From Nemertoderma westbladi (Eukaryota; Xenacoelomorpha; Nemertodermatida; Nemertodermatidae), in NCBI GenBank assembly GCA_032718475.1, contig JAUCBJ010006664.1:1-35345 (forward strand): a DNA stretch of 35,345 nucleotides, read 5' to 3'. A program made the translations under genes and the position numbers. Positions 19,916 through 29,773 of this stretch are shown here, in pieces. Below the pieces are notes generated by a model. That model searched no databases. It saw only the letters and a program-made list of their open reading frames with translations, and was not told the DNA's origin. Position 1 is the stretch's first letter. Every line of letters starts with the position of its first letter.

Positions 19916-21905
19916 TGTCGGAGTTTAAAGGAGTGAGTGGGGCTGTGTCGCGTGAGTTTAAAGGAGTGAGTGGGGCAGGGTTGTCGGAGGTTGAAGGAGT
20001 GGGTGGGGCAGGGTCATTTGAGTTTAAAGGAGTGGCTGGGGCAGGGTTGTCGGAGTTTAAAGGAGTGAGTGGGGCAGGGTTGTCGGAGTTTTAAGTAGTG
20101 AGTGGGACAGGGTTGTCGGATGTCGAAGGAGTGGGTGGGGCAGGGTCATTGGAGTTTAAAGGAGTGAGTGGGGCAGGGTTTTCCGAGGTTGAAGGAGTGG
20201 GTGGGGCAGAGTCGTTGGAGGTTGAAGGAGTGGGTGGGGCGAGATCGTTGGAGGTTGAAGGAGTGGGTGGGGCAGGGTCATTGGAATTTAAAGGAGTGAG
20301 TGGGGCAGGGTTGTCGGAGTTTAAAGGAGTGAGTGGGGCAGGGTTGTCGGAGTTTAAAGGAGTGAGTGGGGCAGGCTTGTCGGAGGTTGAAGGAGTGGGT
20401 GGGGCAGGGTTTTGAGTTTAAAGGAGTGAGTGGGGCAGGGTTGTCGGAGGTCAAAGGAGTGGGTGGGGCAGGGTCATTTGAGTTTAAAGGAGTGAGTGGG
20501 GCAGGGTTGTCTGAGTTTAAAGGAGTGAGTGGGGCAGGGTTGTCGGAGGTTGATGGAGTGGGTGGGGCCGGGTCATTTGAGTTTAAAGGAGTGAGTGGGG
20601 CAGGGTTGTCGGAGGTTGAAGGAGTGGGTGGGGCAGGGTCATTTGAGTTTAAAGGAGTGAGTGGGACAGGGTTGTCGGAGGTCAAAGGAGTGGGTGGGGC
20701 AGGGTCATTTGAGTTTAAAGGAGTGAGTGGGGCAGGGTTGTCTGAGTTTAAAGGAGTGAGTGGGGCAGGGTTGTCGGAGGTTGAAGGAGTGGGTGAGGCA
20801 GGGTCATTTGAGTTTAAAGGAGTGAGTGGGGCAGGGTTGTCGGAGGTTGAAGGAGTGGGTGGGGCAGGGTCATTTGAGTTTAAAGGAGTGAGTGGGGCAG
20901 GGTTGTCCGAGGTTGAAGGAGTGGGTGGGGCAGAGTCGTTGGAGGTTGAAGGAGTGGGTGGGGCGAGATCGTTGGAGGTTGAAGGAGTGGGTGGGGCAGG
21001 GTCATTGGAATATAAAGGAGTGAGTGGGGCAGGGTTGTCGGAGTTTAAAGGAGTGAGTGGGGCAGGGTTGTCGGAGGTTTAAGGAGTGGGTGAGGCAGGG
21101 TCGTTGAAGGTTGATGGAGTGGGTGGGGCAGGGTCGTTGAAGGTTGAAGGAGTGGGTGGCGCAGGGTTGTTGAAGGTTGAAGGAGTGGGTGGGGCAGAGT
21201 CATTGGAGTTTAAAGGAGTGAGTGGGGCAGGGTCGTCTGAGTTTAAAGGAGTGAGTGAGGCAGGGTTTTCGGAGGTTGAAGGAGTGGGTGGGGCAGGGTC
21301 ATTTGAGTTTAAAGGAGTGAGTGGGGCAGGGTTGTCGGAGGTCGAATGAGTGGGTGGGGCAGGGTCATTTGAGTTTAAAGGAGTGAGTGGGGCAGGGTTG
21401 TCTGAGTTTAAAGGAGTGAGTGGGGCAGGGTTGTCGGAGGTTGAAGGAGTGGGTGGGGCAGAGTCATTTGAGTTTAAAGGAGTGAGTGGGGCAGGGTTGT
21501 CGGAGGTTGAAGGAGTGGGTGGGGCAGGGTCATTGGAGTTTAAAGGAGTGGCTGGGGCAGGATTGTCGGAGTTTAAAGGAGTGGGTGGGGCAGGGTCATT
21601 GGAGTTTAAAGGAGTGAGTGGGGCAGGGTTGTCGGAGGTTGAAGGAGTGGGTGGGGCAGGGTCATTGGAGTTTAAAGGAGTGGCTGGGGCAGGATTGTCG
21701 GAGTTTAAAGGAGTGGGTGTGGCAGGGTTGTCGGAGGTTGAAGGAGTGAGTGGGTCAGGGTCGTCTGAGTTTAAAGGTGTGAGTGGGGCAGGGTTGTCGG
21801 ATGTTGAAGGAGTGGGTGGGGTAGGGTTGTCCGAGATTGAAGGAGTGGGTGGGACGAGGTCGTTGGGGGTTGAAGGAGTGGATGGGGCAGGGTCGTTGGA
21901 GGAGG
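19916..21905 (+). repeat. 33-bp G-rich minisatellite, array 2 (about 2.0 kb)
   Basis: Same unit family as array 1, with about 60 units. The frame is cut by a TAA at 20092, a 2-bp deletion near 20411, a TAA at 21080 and a TGA at 21347. These differ from the lesions in array 1. Blocks of several units are repeated, for instance around 20160-20280 and 20900-21010. The plus strand carries GGG-T-GGGG-CA-GGG in most units. Confidence 0.95.
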
Positions 21906-21912
21906 ATAGGGT

Positions 21913-22218
21913 TTGGGGGCAAGGTTAACTGCGTCTGTTGTTGTTATGCAAACCATGCGTTCATGGCATGACTTATTTGATACATCAGATTTAACTACCA
22001 CCAATGTTCTTGATATTGTTAAGGAGTTTACTTTGTGCAGCAACTATGCTGAACTTGCAGATTGCATCAGTGAGCAACATGTCAGCAATCCGGCATTGAG
22101 TAACTGTGACATGGTCTGTGGTGATTCTCAAGAAGATAAAAACAATCTATGCAATTCTGATACTGATTCGGGAAATGTTTCTGGTAAAGATGATATGGAT
22201 GTATTTTCAAGTAACTGA
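21913..22218 (+). other. Open frame downstream of the minisatellite, not recognised (copy 2)
   Basis: This is the uninterrupted version of the frame at 12212-12490. The ATG at 21946 corresponds to the copy-1 start, and the frame stays open upstream to about 21913 in a different phase from the repeats. The end of the array contains GGCAAGGTTAAC, which resembles a splice donor, but I find no matching acceptor. No domain is recognised, and comparison with copy 1 shows no purifying selection. Confidence 0.3.
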
Positions 22219-22900
22219 ATTTGAATTTGAGTCAGAATCAGCTTATACAAATTATAGCAAGAAAAGGAAACGTAACGTTCTTAATGAATGTCCTTCATGA
22301 ATCACTTTCAACTGTATATTGCAAATGTATATCAAGTTGTTTATCAGGAAAATTTGTCATAAAATTATATATTCGATTTGATTTCTTATTGTTTGTTGAA
22401 ATAATAGATAATAGAAATGAAATGAATGAAATAATAGCAGTGAGGGGCGCCATTCTGCTTTAAAACACGATTACTAAAGTATTTGATTTCCAAATTGGCA
22501 CATTCGACATATATATTCTACTTACTTAAAATTAATCTCTACTTTTTAGGTGACAATGAATTCCTAGTCCCCATTTTGAACCATACCACACATACTGCTG
22601 CGTTTGGTCAAAATGTTAAATTAGATCACAACATATTAATTACATTGTAGATTCCAGTCCCCACATTGAACAACAGCACCCATACTACAACGTGTGTTTG
22701 GAATGTTATATTAACTGTATGGAAAAGGGGACACTTGAAACTATCGCATTATACTGGGGTCGGTGAAATTTTCAAAACTCAAACACAAATTTACACACGT
22801 ATTTGACAGGTTTGGGTGGAACAGGGGACATCGCCGAAATGATCTGAAATTTTCAGAATCCATTAATTTTAGTACGTAGATTCCATTTTTGATATCTTTT
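22219..22900. other. Right flank of copy 2, non-coding
   Basis: Shared with copy 1 except for about 70-75 bp near 22375-22448. Nothing coding is seen. Confidence 0.5.
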
Positions 22901-22988
22901 CATTCCGGGGATGTCCCCGGATTGTAGATCGTCCCCGGTTTGTCGCTGTGTATTCATGCTATTGTCCCCTGTTTGAACCAGTTCACCT
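22901..22988. repeat. GTCCCCGG motif, right instance in copy 2
   Basis: The palindrome has one change (CCGGGGATGTCCCCGG). The following boxes match the other three instances. Confidence 0.82.
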
Positions 22989-22995
22989 ACACACC

Positions 22996-23055
<60 letters not shown>
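22989..23055. repeat. (AC)n microsatellite at the right edge of copy 2
   Basis: AC run of about 67 bases with a short CCCC interruption near its start. It is followed by AAAATTGGGGGTTCTAACAG, which is not found in copy 1. Confidence 0.95.
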
Positions 23056-23059
<4 letters not shown>

Positions 23060-23120
23060 TGGGGGTTCTAACAGTCGCGCGCACACCCCACGTATTCCGT
23101 CGCACACACACGATAAATTT

Positions 23121-23187
23121 CAAATATGCAATCATTTCTAAGATTTTGTGTGTGCGCAACATGGCCGGCCCTTCTGGGTTTCCGTAA
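23121..23187 (-). repeat. Right inverted end of the 18.1-kb composite
   Basis: Reversed, it reads TTACGGAAACCCAGAAGGGC then GGCCATGTTGCGCACACACA and on to CATATTT, matching 5074-5136. Beyond 23187 the flank is CTTCTACA, compared with CTTA just outside the left arm. That gives no convincing target duplication. Confidence 0.75.
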
Positions 23188-24218
23188 CTTCTACAATAGG
23201 GTTGGTGCGCGAAAAAACTGTTGGGCTAGAAACAATTGAATAAGGGATAACAAGGTGCCCAGAATCGAGTGGCGGGGAGTGTTTTGTGTTTTTTATATGG
23301 TGGGACGAGTCCCGATTATACATTTTGCACATTTTTTGTGCCTTTTTTTAATGTTTTTTTTTTTAATATGTTTGCAGGGTTAAGACCCCAAGTTTCATAA
23401 TAGATGGCACAGTACCGATATAAGTTTTTGCTATTAAATATACAATTTACAGTGTTTTTTTAAGCTGAACTATCAAAACAGTCGAGTTTAAGATAATTAA
23501 ATTATTTCATATGACATCATAATATTTCCGTTTTGTTTTATTTCAGCCAAGTATCTTTATGGTTTCTAAATTTACAATTGAAGAAATTCACTTTAAATCT
23601 TTGTTATCAAGTGAGACATAAAATATATATCATTCTACCTTTTTGGAGTTGCAGCATCGATTTATTAAAATGTAAGTTGCAAAGGCCTCTACTCAATTAC
23701 TATTTTTTATTTTCTGCCAGGATGAATGCGAAACAAATTATATATCGGCCTATTATATTTCTTTATTTACAGAATAACCTCGCCTCAAATAGAATTAGAT
23801 AGAACCATATCGAATGGAATAAATAAACTGGTCAGTTATTTAAACGTTCGAAAAGTTACTGGGGGCTGTTTCAGCTGTCAGATCAGAGGAACTGAATCTG
23901 AACAGATGAAAAACTAATAACGCCACAATGAGGATTGAAACCATGCAGAAAGTTATTAGTTCAGATGTTGTTACAACAAACTCTCCTTCCTAAGTATTCC
24001 ATAGAAGATCAAATAATATAAATGTATCTCTATGTTATTTTAAATGAACACAAATTATTATTGTCATCAATGTAAAACGATTAATCATAAATATAAAAGA
24101 AGTAGATCGTACCAACAACGTCATAATGTAACCAACTGCAATAGCATAAACTCCATCTCCACAAATAAGTCTCTATCTACCGCCAATCAATATCTTCGGT
24201 TTCTTCCGCATTGCCTCA
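23188..24218. other. AT-rich non-coding stretch
   Basis: No gene, RNA or element ends recognised. The right end may include 3' untranslated sequence of the retroelement fragment whose stop is at 24219-24221. Confidence 0.4.
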
Positions 24219-24815
24219 TCAAATTCGAGATATACCTGGTATCCCTGCGCCGTCGTCCAGCCCGAGCCCGCTACGCCATTTCGTCCGCGACCCTCTAAGG
24301 CAATGGGAAGCCCCGCGTATGATAGCCAGCTGGACCCGGGTACGGACCCACCCCATCACCATGCTGTAGGGTCTCCCCCACGTCCGGTGGAGCTTCTGGG
24401 CAATGGTCCTGAGGAGCTTGTCCGCTTGGGGGGCCAACACTCCGTCGCAGGAGGCAACGTATGGCGAGAAGTCGCCACGCCGCGCCCAGACTGCGTCGGA
24501 GTAGAGCCGCTTCTTCTCGTCTTCGGCTGACTCGAGGACTGACATCGGGGAGCGCCCCGCATAAGACCCGGCGTCAAGGTTAACCAACCTGATGTCGATC
24601 AACGCCTGGGTCTGCGGGTTAAACGCCCCCCGAATGCCCACGTCACACCGAAGACCAGATGCTCCGTCGACCCCCTGCTGCTCCCGAACGATCGGCTCGC
24701 AAGTAACATTGCGGGGCCCGAACGCTGCCGCCGCCAGGTCGCCCACAACGTCCCGTAGCTCATTGTGGCGCTGGATGACGAGACCTCCTTTCTTGCAATT
24801 TAACCCGTGGTTAAA
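24219..24815 (-). pseudogene. Retroelement ORF, C-terminal fragment with HxxxCKKGG...RHNELRD motif
   Basis: On the minus strand the frame enters at about 24815 with NHGLNCKKGGLVIQRHNELRD, then continues with a segment containing RCDVGIRG, ALIDIRLVN, EDEKKRLY, FSPYVASCDG and ASHCLRGSRT before a TGA. This matches, from memory, the C-terminal part of RT-bearing ORFs common in cnidarian, mollusc and echinoderm genomes, where a Cys/His motif precedes a conserved domain. The D...DIR arrangement followed by EKKR resembles a PD-(D/E)XK nuclease core, which would make it the endonuclease of a restriction-like-endonuclease LINE. That assignment is inference. The RT is absent, and the homologous sequence stops sharply at AT-rich DNA beyond 24815. 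Its GC content is far above both flanks, consistent with an inserted fragment. Confidence 0.72.
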
Positions 24816-26199
24816 TATAATTGAATAATAATCAAATAATATAATTGAATATAACCAGCTCAATTCCGGAATTTTACATTTAGTTACCGAAAGTATTTAA
24901 TTATGATGTAATATTTTCATGTCTTAATGTTGAACTCGAAATCATAAATATTTATATATTTAATGTAAAGTTGATATGTCTATAATTGCATAATTTATAT
25001 TATATGAATTTGAATTACTGTTTAAGATGAATAATAACTAAGATTTAAATAGTATTTTCCATAGGAAAAGCTCGCAATGTTCATTTAATTTGGAACTTAA
25101 ATAATTTATATTATAGAACAATGATATTAATTTACCTCGATATATTTAAATATTAAGTCATTTTTACTTGAATAGCAATTCCATATCTGTATTGTATATC
25201 TGTCACTGTGTACCTGTGTATCTGATACGTCCCTTGGGTAGACACAAATATGGTCTATCCACTATCCAGTGTTAATTAATCATCTGAAGGATTAATAACT
25301 CAATTGGTTATATTACAGTATTTAACCAATCGGGTTTTTGACCAATAATATATTGATTACAGTACCAATTGAGTGTAGGCCTATTGGAGTTTGTTGCCTT
25401 TCAGAACTGTTATAATGTTGTATGTAAATCTAATCTATTATAATTATCTCGGTCCCATTGTGGCTGGTTGTGGTTTCCCTAAAGTTACCCGACAACCCTA
25501 TGTCATTGTACGTCCGTCCGTGTTACTTAACTATCAACTCTGTTTGGACAATCGCACTCCATACTGCACTCAAAAACACCAGTTCAGCTATTATCCTTAT
25601 ATTGGATATATTTAGCATTAATTACAGCGATCAGTGGATTGGTTACAGACTACTAAGGTCAGTAAACCCATCACGGGGTCTGTATTGGATACACATGTTT
25701 ACAGTAGTTCTCTATATAATTACATTCATATGAATGTACACAGATATGGAAAGCGTACAGGAATCTATCTCTATTCATCTGATGTAATTATTGCGGCAAC
25801 ATTATTGTGATCTAAACCTATTCAGCCTACTTGTGGATATTTATCAATATTCTGTTCAATTGTTGTGATCTCATGGATAGTATATTAATATTACTGCATA
25901 ATAAAATTGGTAATTGAATATTTTATGCTTTCTATTATATTTTCATAACTTTCTATATGCTTATGTAATTTATAATAAAGATTAAAAAGTTTATATTGAT
26001 TAATATTTATAGCCCTAATTGTATTTATAGGCCTACAATCCTCATATAAATATTGTTATAATGTTTCTGGTGAAAATATTATGTAATAATAATATTATAT
26101 TAATGGATATCATTATAATGGATATTCCCTTCGCCCATACTTTCTCCTCCTATATTATTTTATGTAACCATGCCATATAACTCCCATTATTCTCCCATT
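24816..26199. other. AT-rich non-coding stretch
   Basis: No coding signal is seen. Short open frames are present only at the level expected for this composition. Confidence 0.4.
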
Positions 26200-26952
26200 T
26201 TAAGGGGGGGGGGGGGGGGGGGGGGGGTACACCATTTTCGGTCAACTCTTCGATTTATCACTCTCAGCGTTTCAAAATTGTTTGGTTTTGGCTAAAATTT
26301 GGCATATAGGTGCCTAAGATGCTATTCTACATGACAGGTCAGAAAAAAAATTTTTTTCGCTATTTAATATTAGTTAATACTAGTTAACAATAAAAAAAAC
26401 TTGGTTGCGCTTAAAACCCTAAGGCTTTTACAGTTTTGAACCTAATCACATGAAATTTTTTTTATATGATAGATCGTAGATGGGGCAACATAATAATCAG
26501 GCGAGATTTTGTTAAAATAATTCTGCACCGCTAGGGGGCGCTGCAAATTTATGCTAATTTTTAGGTTTTTTATAAATAGTATTAAATTTTATTAATAAAA
26601 AATTTCGAAAAGTTGTCTGATACTTTTATGCAGGGTGGCTATCTAGACACCCACAGAAAGTTTCAGACTAATTACTCAAAAATTGTAGAAGTAGTAGGGT
26701 TTTGAAGTTGACAATTTCATGAAAAAAATATTTGGAGATAATCGACCTTTCATTATACATAGTAATAGTAATTTCAATAGGATTCCCTAAATGGAAATTT
26801 ACATAACTTGAAAACTAAAAGAGCCTATTAAATAGCCGTTTTCAGATTTGGAAACACCATTCAATGGTGCATTATAATAGATCATAAAAATAATTTCGAC
26901 ATATTTTGGACCAAAATGGTCTACCCCCCCCCCCCCCCCCCCCCCCCCTTAA
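26200..26952. mobile_element. TTAA-flanked MITE with poly-G inverted ends
   Basis: TTAA at 26200-26203 is followed by 24 G and TACACCATTTTCGGTC. At the right, GACCAAAATGGTCTA is followed by 25 C and TTAA (26949-26952). Reversed, the right end is TTAA-G25-TAGACCATTTTGGTCC, so the arms match. The 0.7-kb interior has no transposase frame. It contains a CTCF-like box at 26528. The TTAA duplication places it with piggyBac or Kolobok type elements, but its ends differ from those of the GGCCCCGG element above, so it is a separate family. The G runs may have lengthened by slippage. Confidence 0.9.
26528..26543 (+). promoter_or_regulatory. CTCF-like motif inside the MITE
   Basis: The sequence CCGCTAGGGGGCGCTG matches the core of the animal CTCF binding consensus (CC-A/G-C-C/T-AGGGGGCGCT). 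Similar boxes, CCGCTAGAGGGC, occur twice in the MITE at 11662-12200. Binding is not shown by sequence alone. Confidence 0.4.
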
Positions 26953-28424
26953 ATGTATATACCAACCCTTTGCTTCTCAACTACATGTGCATTGGTGACA
27001 GAGTCTATGGGAGAAGAGATAAACTCTGTAGCATTCGGATAGAATAATCAATTAACATCAGAAAATAATTTTAAGTTACGGTTACAAAAAACCCTCTTAT
27101 CGAGATATCCAATTCACCAGAAGTATAAACCGGACTGGAATCGGTAAGGAATTCCAAGTAATTTCGCACAGCAATAGAGCTTGTGCAGCTGCATTATGTC
27201 AGACCTAGGTTGTTTCTTATGAAGACAAACCCAAATAAATTTAATGGCCTTGAATGGGTGGAGATCACACGACCCCAGAATTATATGCAGTTAATTATTG
27301 GCACCATATGCCATAGACAGTATAGGGGTGAATGAAAAACGTTTTTTTATTTAGTTTTAGATTTTCTCTCTTATAGAAAGTGGCATTGTGTTGAGAAAAC
27401 TAAGAAAATATAGGGAAAAACTTTTTAAATTAACAGTTGACCCATCCACAACAAATTTCAAATCTGAAACTTTTACCGCAAACTATAATTTTTGAGTGAA
27501 AGCTGAGAAAAGCAAATATTGGAGCATTCATGGTACTTAACAAAAATATCTGTAGTTGGAATTTAAACTTAATGTTTAAACCCTTCCACAAATGGCTTGA
27601 AAATATCAAAATTCGTTATTTTTTCTGAAAATTTAGCAATGACTGAAATTTCAACCATAGAGTAATGGATGTCTTGAATTATGTTTTTTCTCCCATGGAT
27701 TCAGTGTTATGGTACATAGACGAGTTAAAAGAGCAATAAATTTATGTACTATCATTCATGTGTGAAGACAACTCCACTCTTTAACAAAAAATATTCGCAC
27801 AAGACTTATTAAACACGCGAATGCAGCATATCTTCCCTTTTATTGATGACCAACTTTTAGCACTCATATTAATCTGATCTTATGCTACTACTGTCAATGC
27901 ATTCTTACCAGTAGTAGTGCGGACTTATAGTATTGCCATTACATTATAGAAATACAAATAAAAGTTGGCCTATATTAGGTGCAGAACTAACAACTCAGAT
28001 GCGTATAAAATGTAATAATAACTGCGGACTGTATACTTTTAGAGTCAATCTGTGCGGAAATTTGAATTATCGCGTTGAAACAGAAAATCCACTCAAACTA
28101 GGCTTATTATTCTGGTCATGGAGGATATTACCAATGAAAGAGATTAGCCGCATTTATTATACCAAAACATGTGTATAAAATTCGTGAATACACTGTTGTT
28201 GATTTAATAAGGTGTAAGGCATCCCAGAAAATGTTTATTTGCTTACAAATGCATTAAAAACTCATTTTAATCAAAACATTGGTATGGCATCAATATGGTA
28301 TTGTAATTTAAATAAACACAGGGTCCAGTGTTTCCAAAGAACCACTGTTGGTTATTCTTTGTTTGTTTATAGCATCCAAATATTTCCAATTGTCTCCACA
28401 ACTCCAAAGGATGGAGGGGATCTA
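26953..28424. other. AT-rich non-coding stretch
   Basis: No gene recognised. The stretch 27320-27720 has the texture of a decayed element interior, but I find no inverted ends. Confidence 0.4.
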
Positions 28425-28540
28425 GGACACTTCCCCCCCCCCCCCCGGACACTTCCCCCCCCCGGACACTTCCCCCCCCGGATACTTCCCCCCCGGACAC
28501 TCGCCCCCCGGACACTTGCCCCCCGGACACTTCCCCCCCA
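28425..28540. repeat. GGACACTT-C(n) tandem repeat
   Basis: Seven units GGACACTT plus a C run, with small changes (GATACTT, CACTCG, CACTTG). The C runs are 14, 9, 8, 7, 6, 6 and 7 long from left to right. It yields proline-rich or glycine-rich frames that are not genes. Confidence 0.93.
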
Positions 28541-29773
28541 GTTAAAGTGTTAAAATTAATCTGGGTGCATCAAAGCAATAAACAAAAGTTAAAGATGGTT
28601 ACAGGACAAGTTGTATCTAGATAAGTTTTTTCAAAATTATAAAATAAACATTTTTATAGTCAAATTTTGTTTGTTTTTCTTTAAATTCCTTTAATTCTTT
28701 TAATTTCTTTTAATTGGGGGTTGCCGCCCCCAAACCCCCGCTTCTTTTTTTTATCGCCCCCAGAACCCGGCATTTCCCTGAGTGCCCAGGGTGAAAGACT
28801 TAAGACCACTTTGAAATAATTAATTCATGTTTGAATCATCAGATAATAAATTGACTTAGCCTAAAGTAGGAGCTGTATTGAATGTTAACCAATTTAATAT
28901 ATAAATTACTACAATATTATATAATTCAACAAAATCCTATTAAAAATATTGCAAGTAATCAGGAAATTTAATATGTAGTGTGTATAATATCTATATAGTA
29001 TGTATAGTAGTAATATGTATATCAATATGTAATGCTGAACACAGAATACTAGTCGACGCATGTCGATTTTACCCTGGAGAGGTATAATTTTGATTGCAAC
29101 AATAATATTCATCCCCATCTGCTACAATTTGAAGAAGAATATTACGTAATAATACCTGTAATTAAAACAATTAATTATTATAATTCTATAGTTAATAAAA
29201 ACACGTTGTGGGGTCTTCGAGCAGCACGTGTTCAAATGTTCAATGACTGAACAGCGACTAATTAACAAATTTATGAGAGATTCATTGACCAGCTACCGAC
29301 AGACCAATATTGTGACATATATTTTAGTTTAATGTTTGATTCAATTAGAGGCACAAATTAAAAAGGCTACAAATATATAGGGGTGAATAATTAAATTAGT
29401 CCCCCATTAGGCCTAAAAGGTAGCCAAGTATAAGTTGCAATCTATATAAATTTTTAAATTTAGTAGTGTGCGTGTGTTGTGTATTGATTCCGTAGATTTC
29501 ATGTTGAAATAGCGTTCATTAATTTAATTTCTATTTAATTATTCAGGCATACTAATACACACATTAAATTAGTTCGTGTGTGTTAGGTGTGTAAGATTTG
29601 ATTGTTTCGTCACGAACCCATTCGGGCACAGAAACTGACGAATTCTTCGCGAATTTCGCAAACGTCGCAAACTTCGGGAATTTGTTCTACAATTTTGACT
29701 CCTTAAGCAAAAGGGTCCCGAATGAGTTTTTTAACCTTTATTTTTTTGTGATTTTGAGTGCTTTTTTATATTA
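28541..29773. other. AT-rich non-coding stretch left of the LINE
   Basis: No gene recognised. The last 170 bases are less AT-rich (TTCGCGAATTTCGCAAACG) and end in a pyrimidine-rich tract and TATATTAG right before the LINE homology begins. Confidence 0.4.

Larger units (their letters stand above)
16983..23055 (+). repeat. Duplicated unit, copy 2 (6.1 kb)
   Basis: Same order of landmarks as 5345-13226 and same orientation. It lacks the MITE and the extra 260 bp in the TTAA transposon and has the shorter minisatellite. Right of its CA tract the sequence is unlike copy 1's and leads into the right inverted end. Confidence 0.93.
5074..23187. mobile_element. Composite 18.1-kb structure bounded by inverted ends
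   Basis: Inverted arms of about 63 bp (5074-5136 and 23121-23187) enclose two direct copies of a 6-8 kb unit and a different middle segment, all joined at (CA)n tracts. No transposase, helicase or recombinase frame is visible inside, so if mobile it would be non-autonomous. A clear target-site duplication is not seen. The flanks would allow at most a TA if the element begins at CGGAA. It could instead be two unrelated single-ended remnants that happen to face each other, or an assembly artefact. The arms are seen, and the unity of the structure is inference. Confidence 0.4.

Noticed and set aside
20278-20685. Minus-strand proline-rich frame with P-L-T-P-L-N-S repeats
   Set aside because: It is the complement of the minisatellite, with the same 33-bp period and no independent support.
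28239-28553. Proline-rich frames over the C-rich repeat
   Set aside because: They are produced by the GGACACTT-C(n) repeat. The non-repeat part has no recognisable domain.
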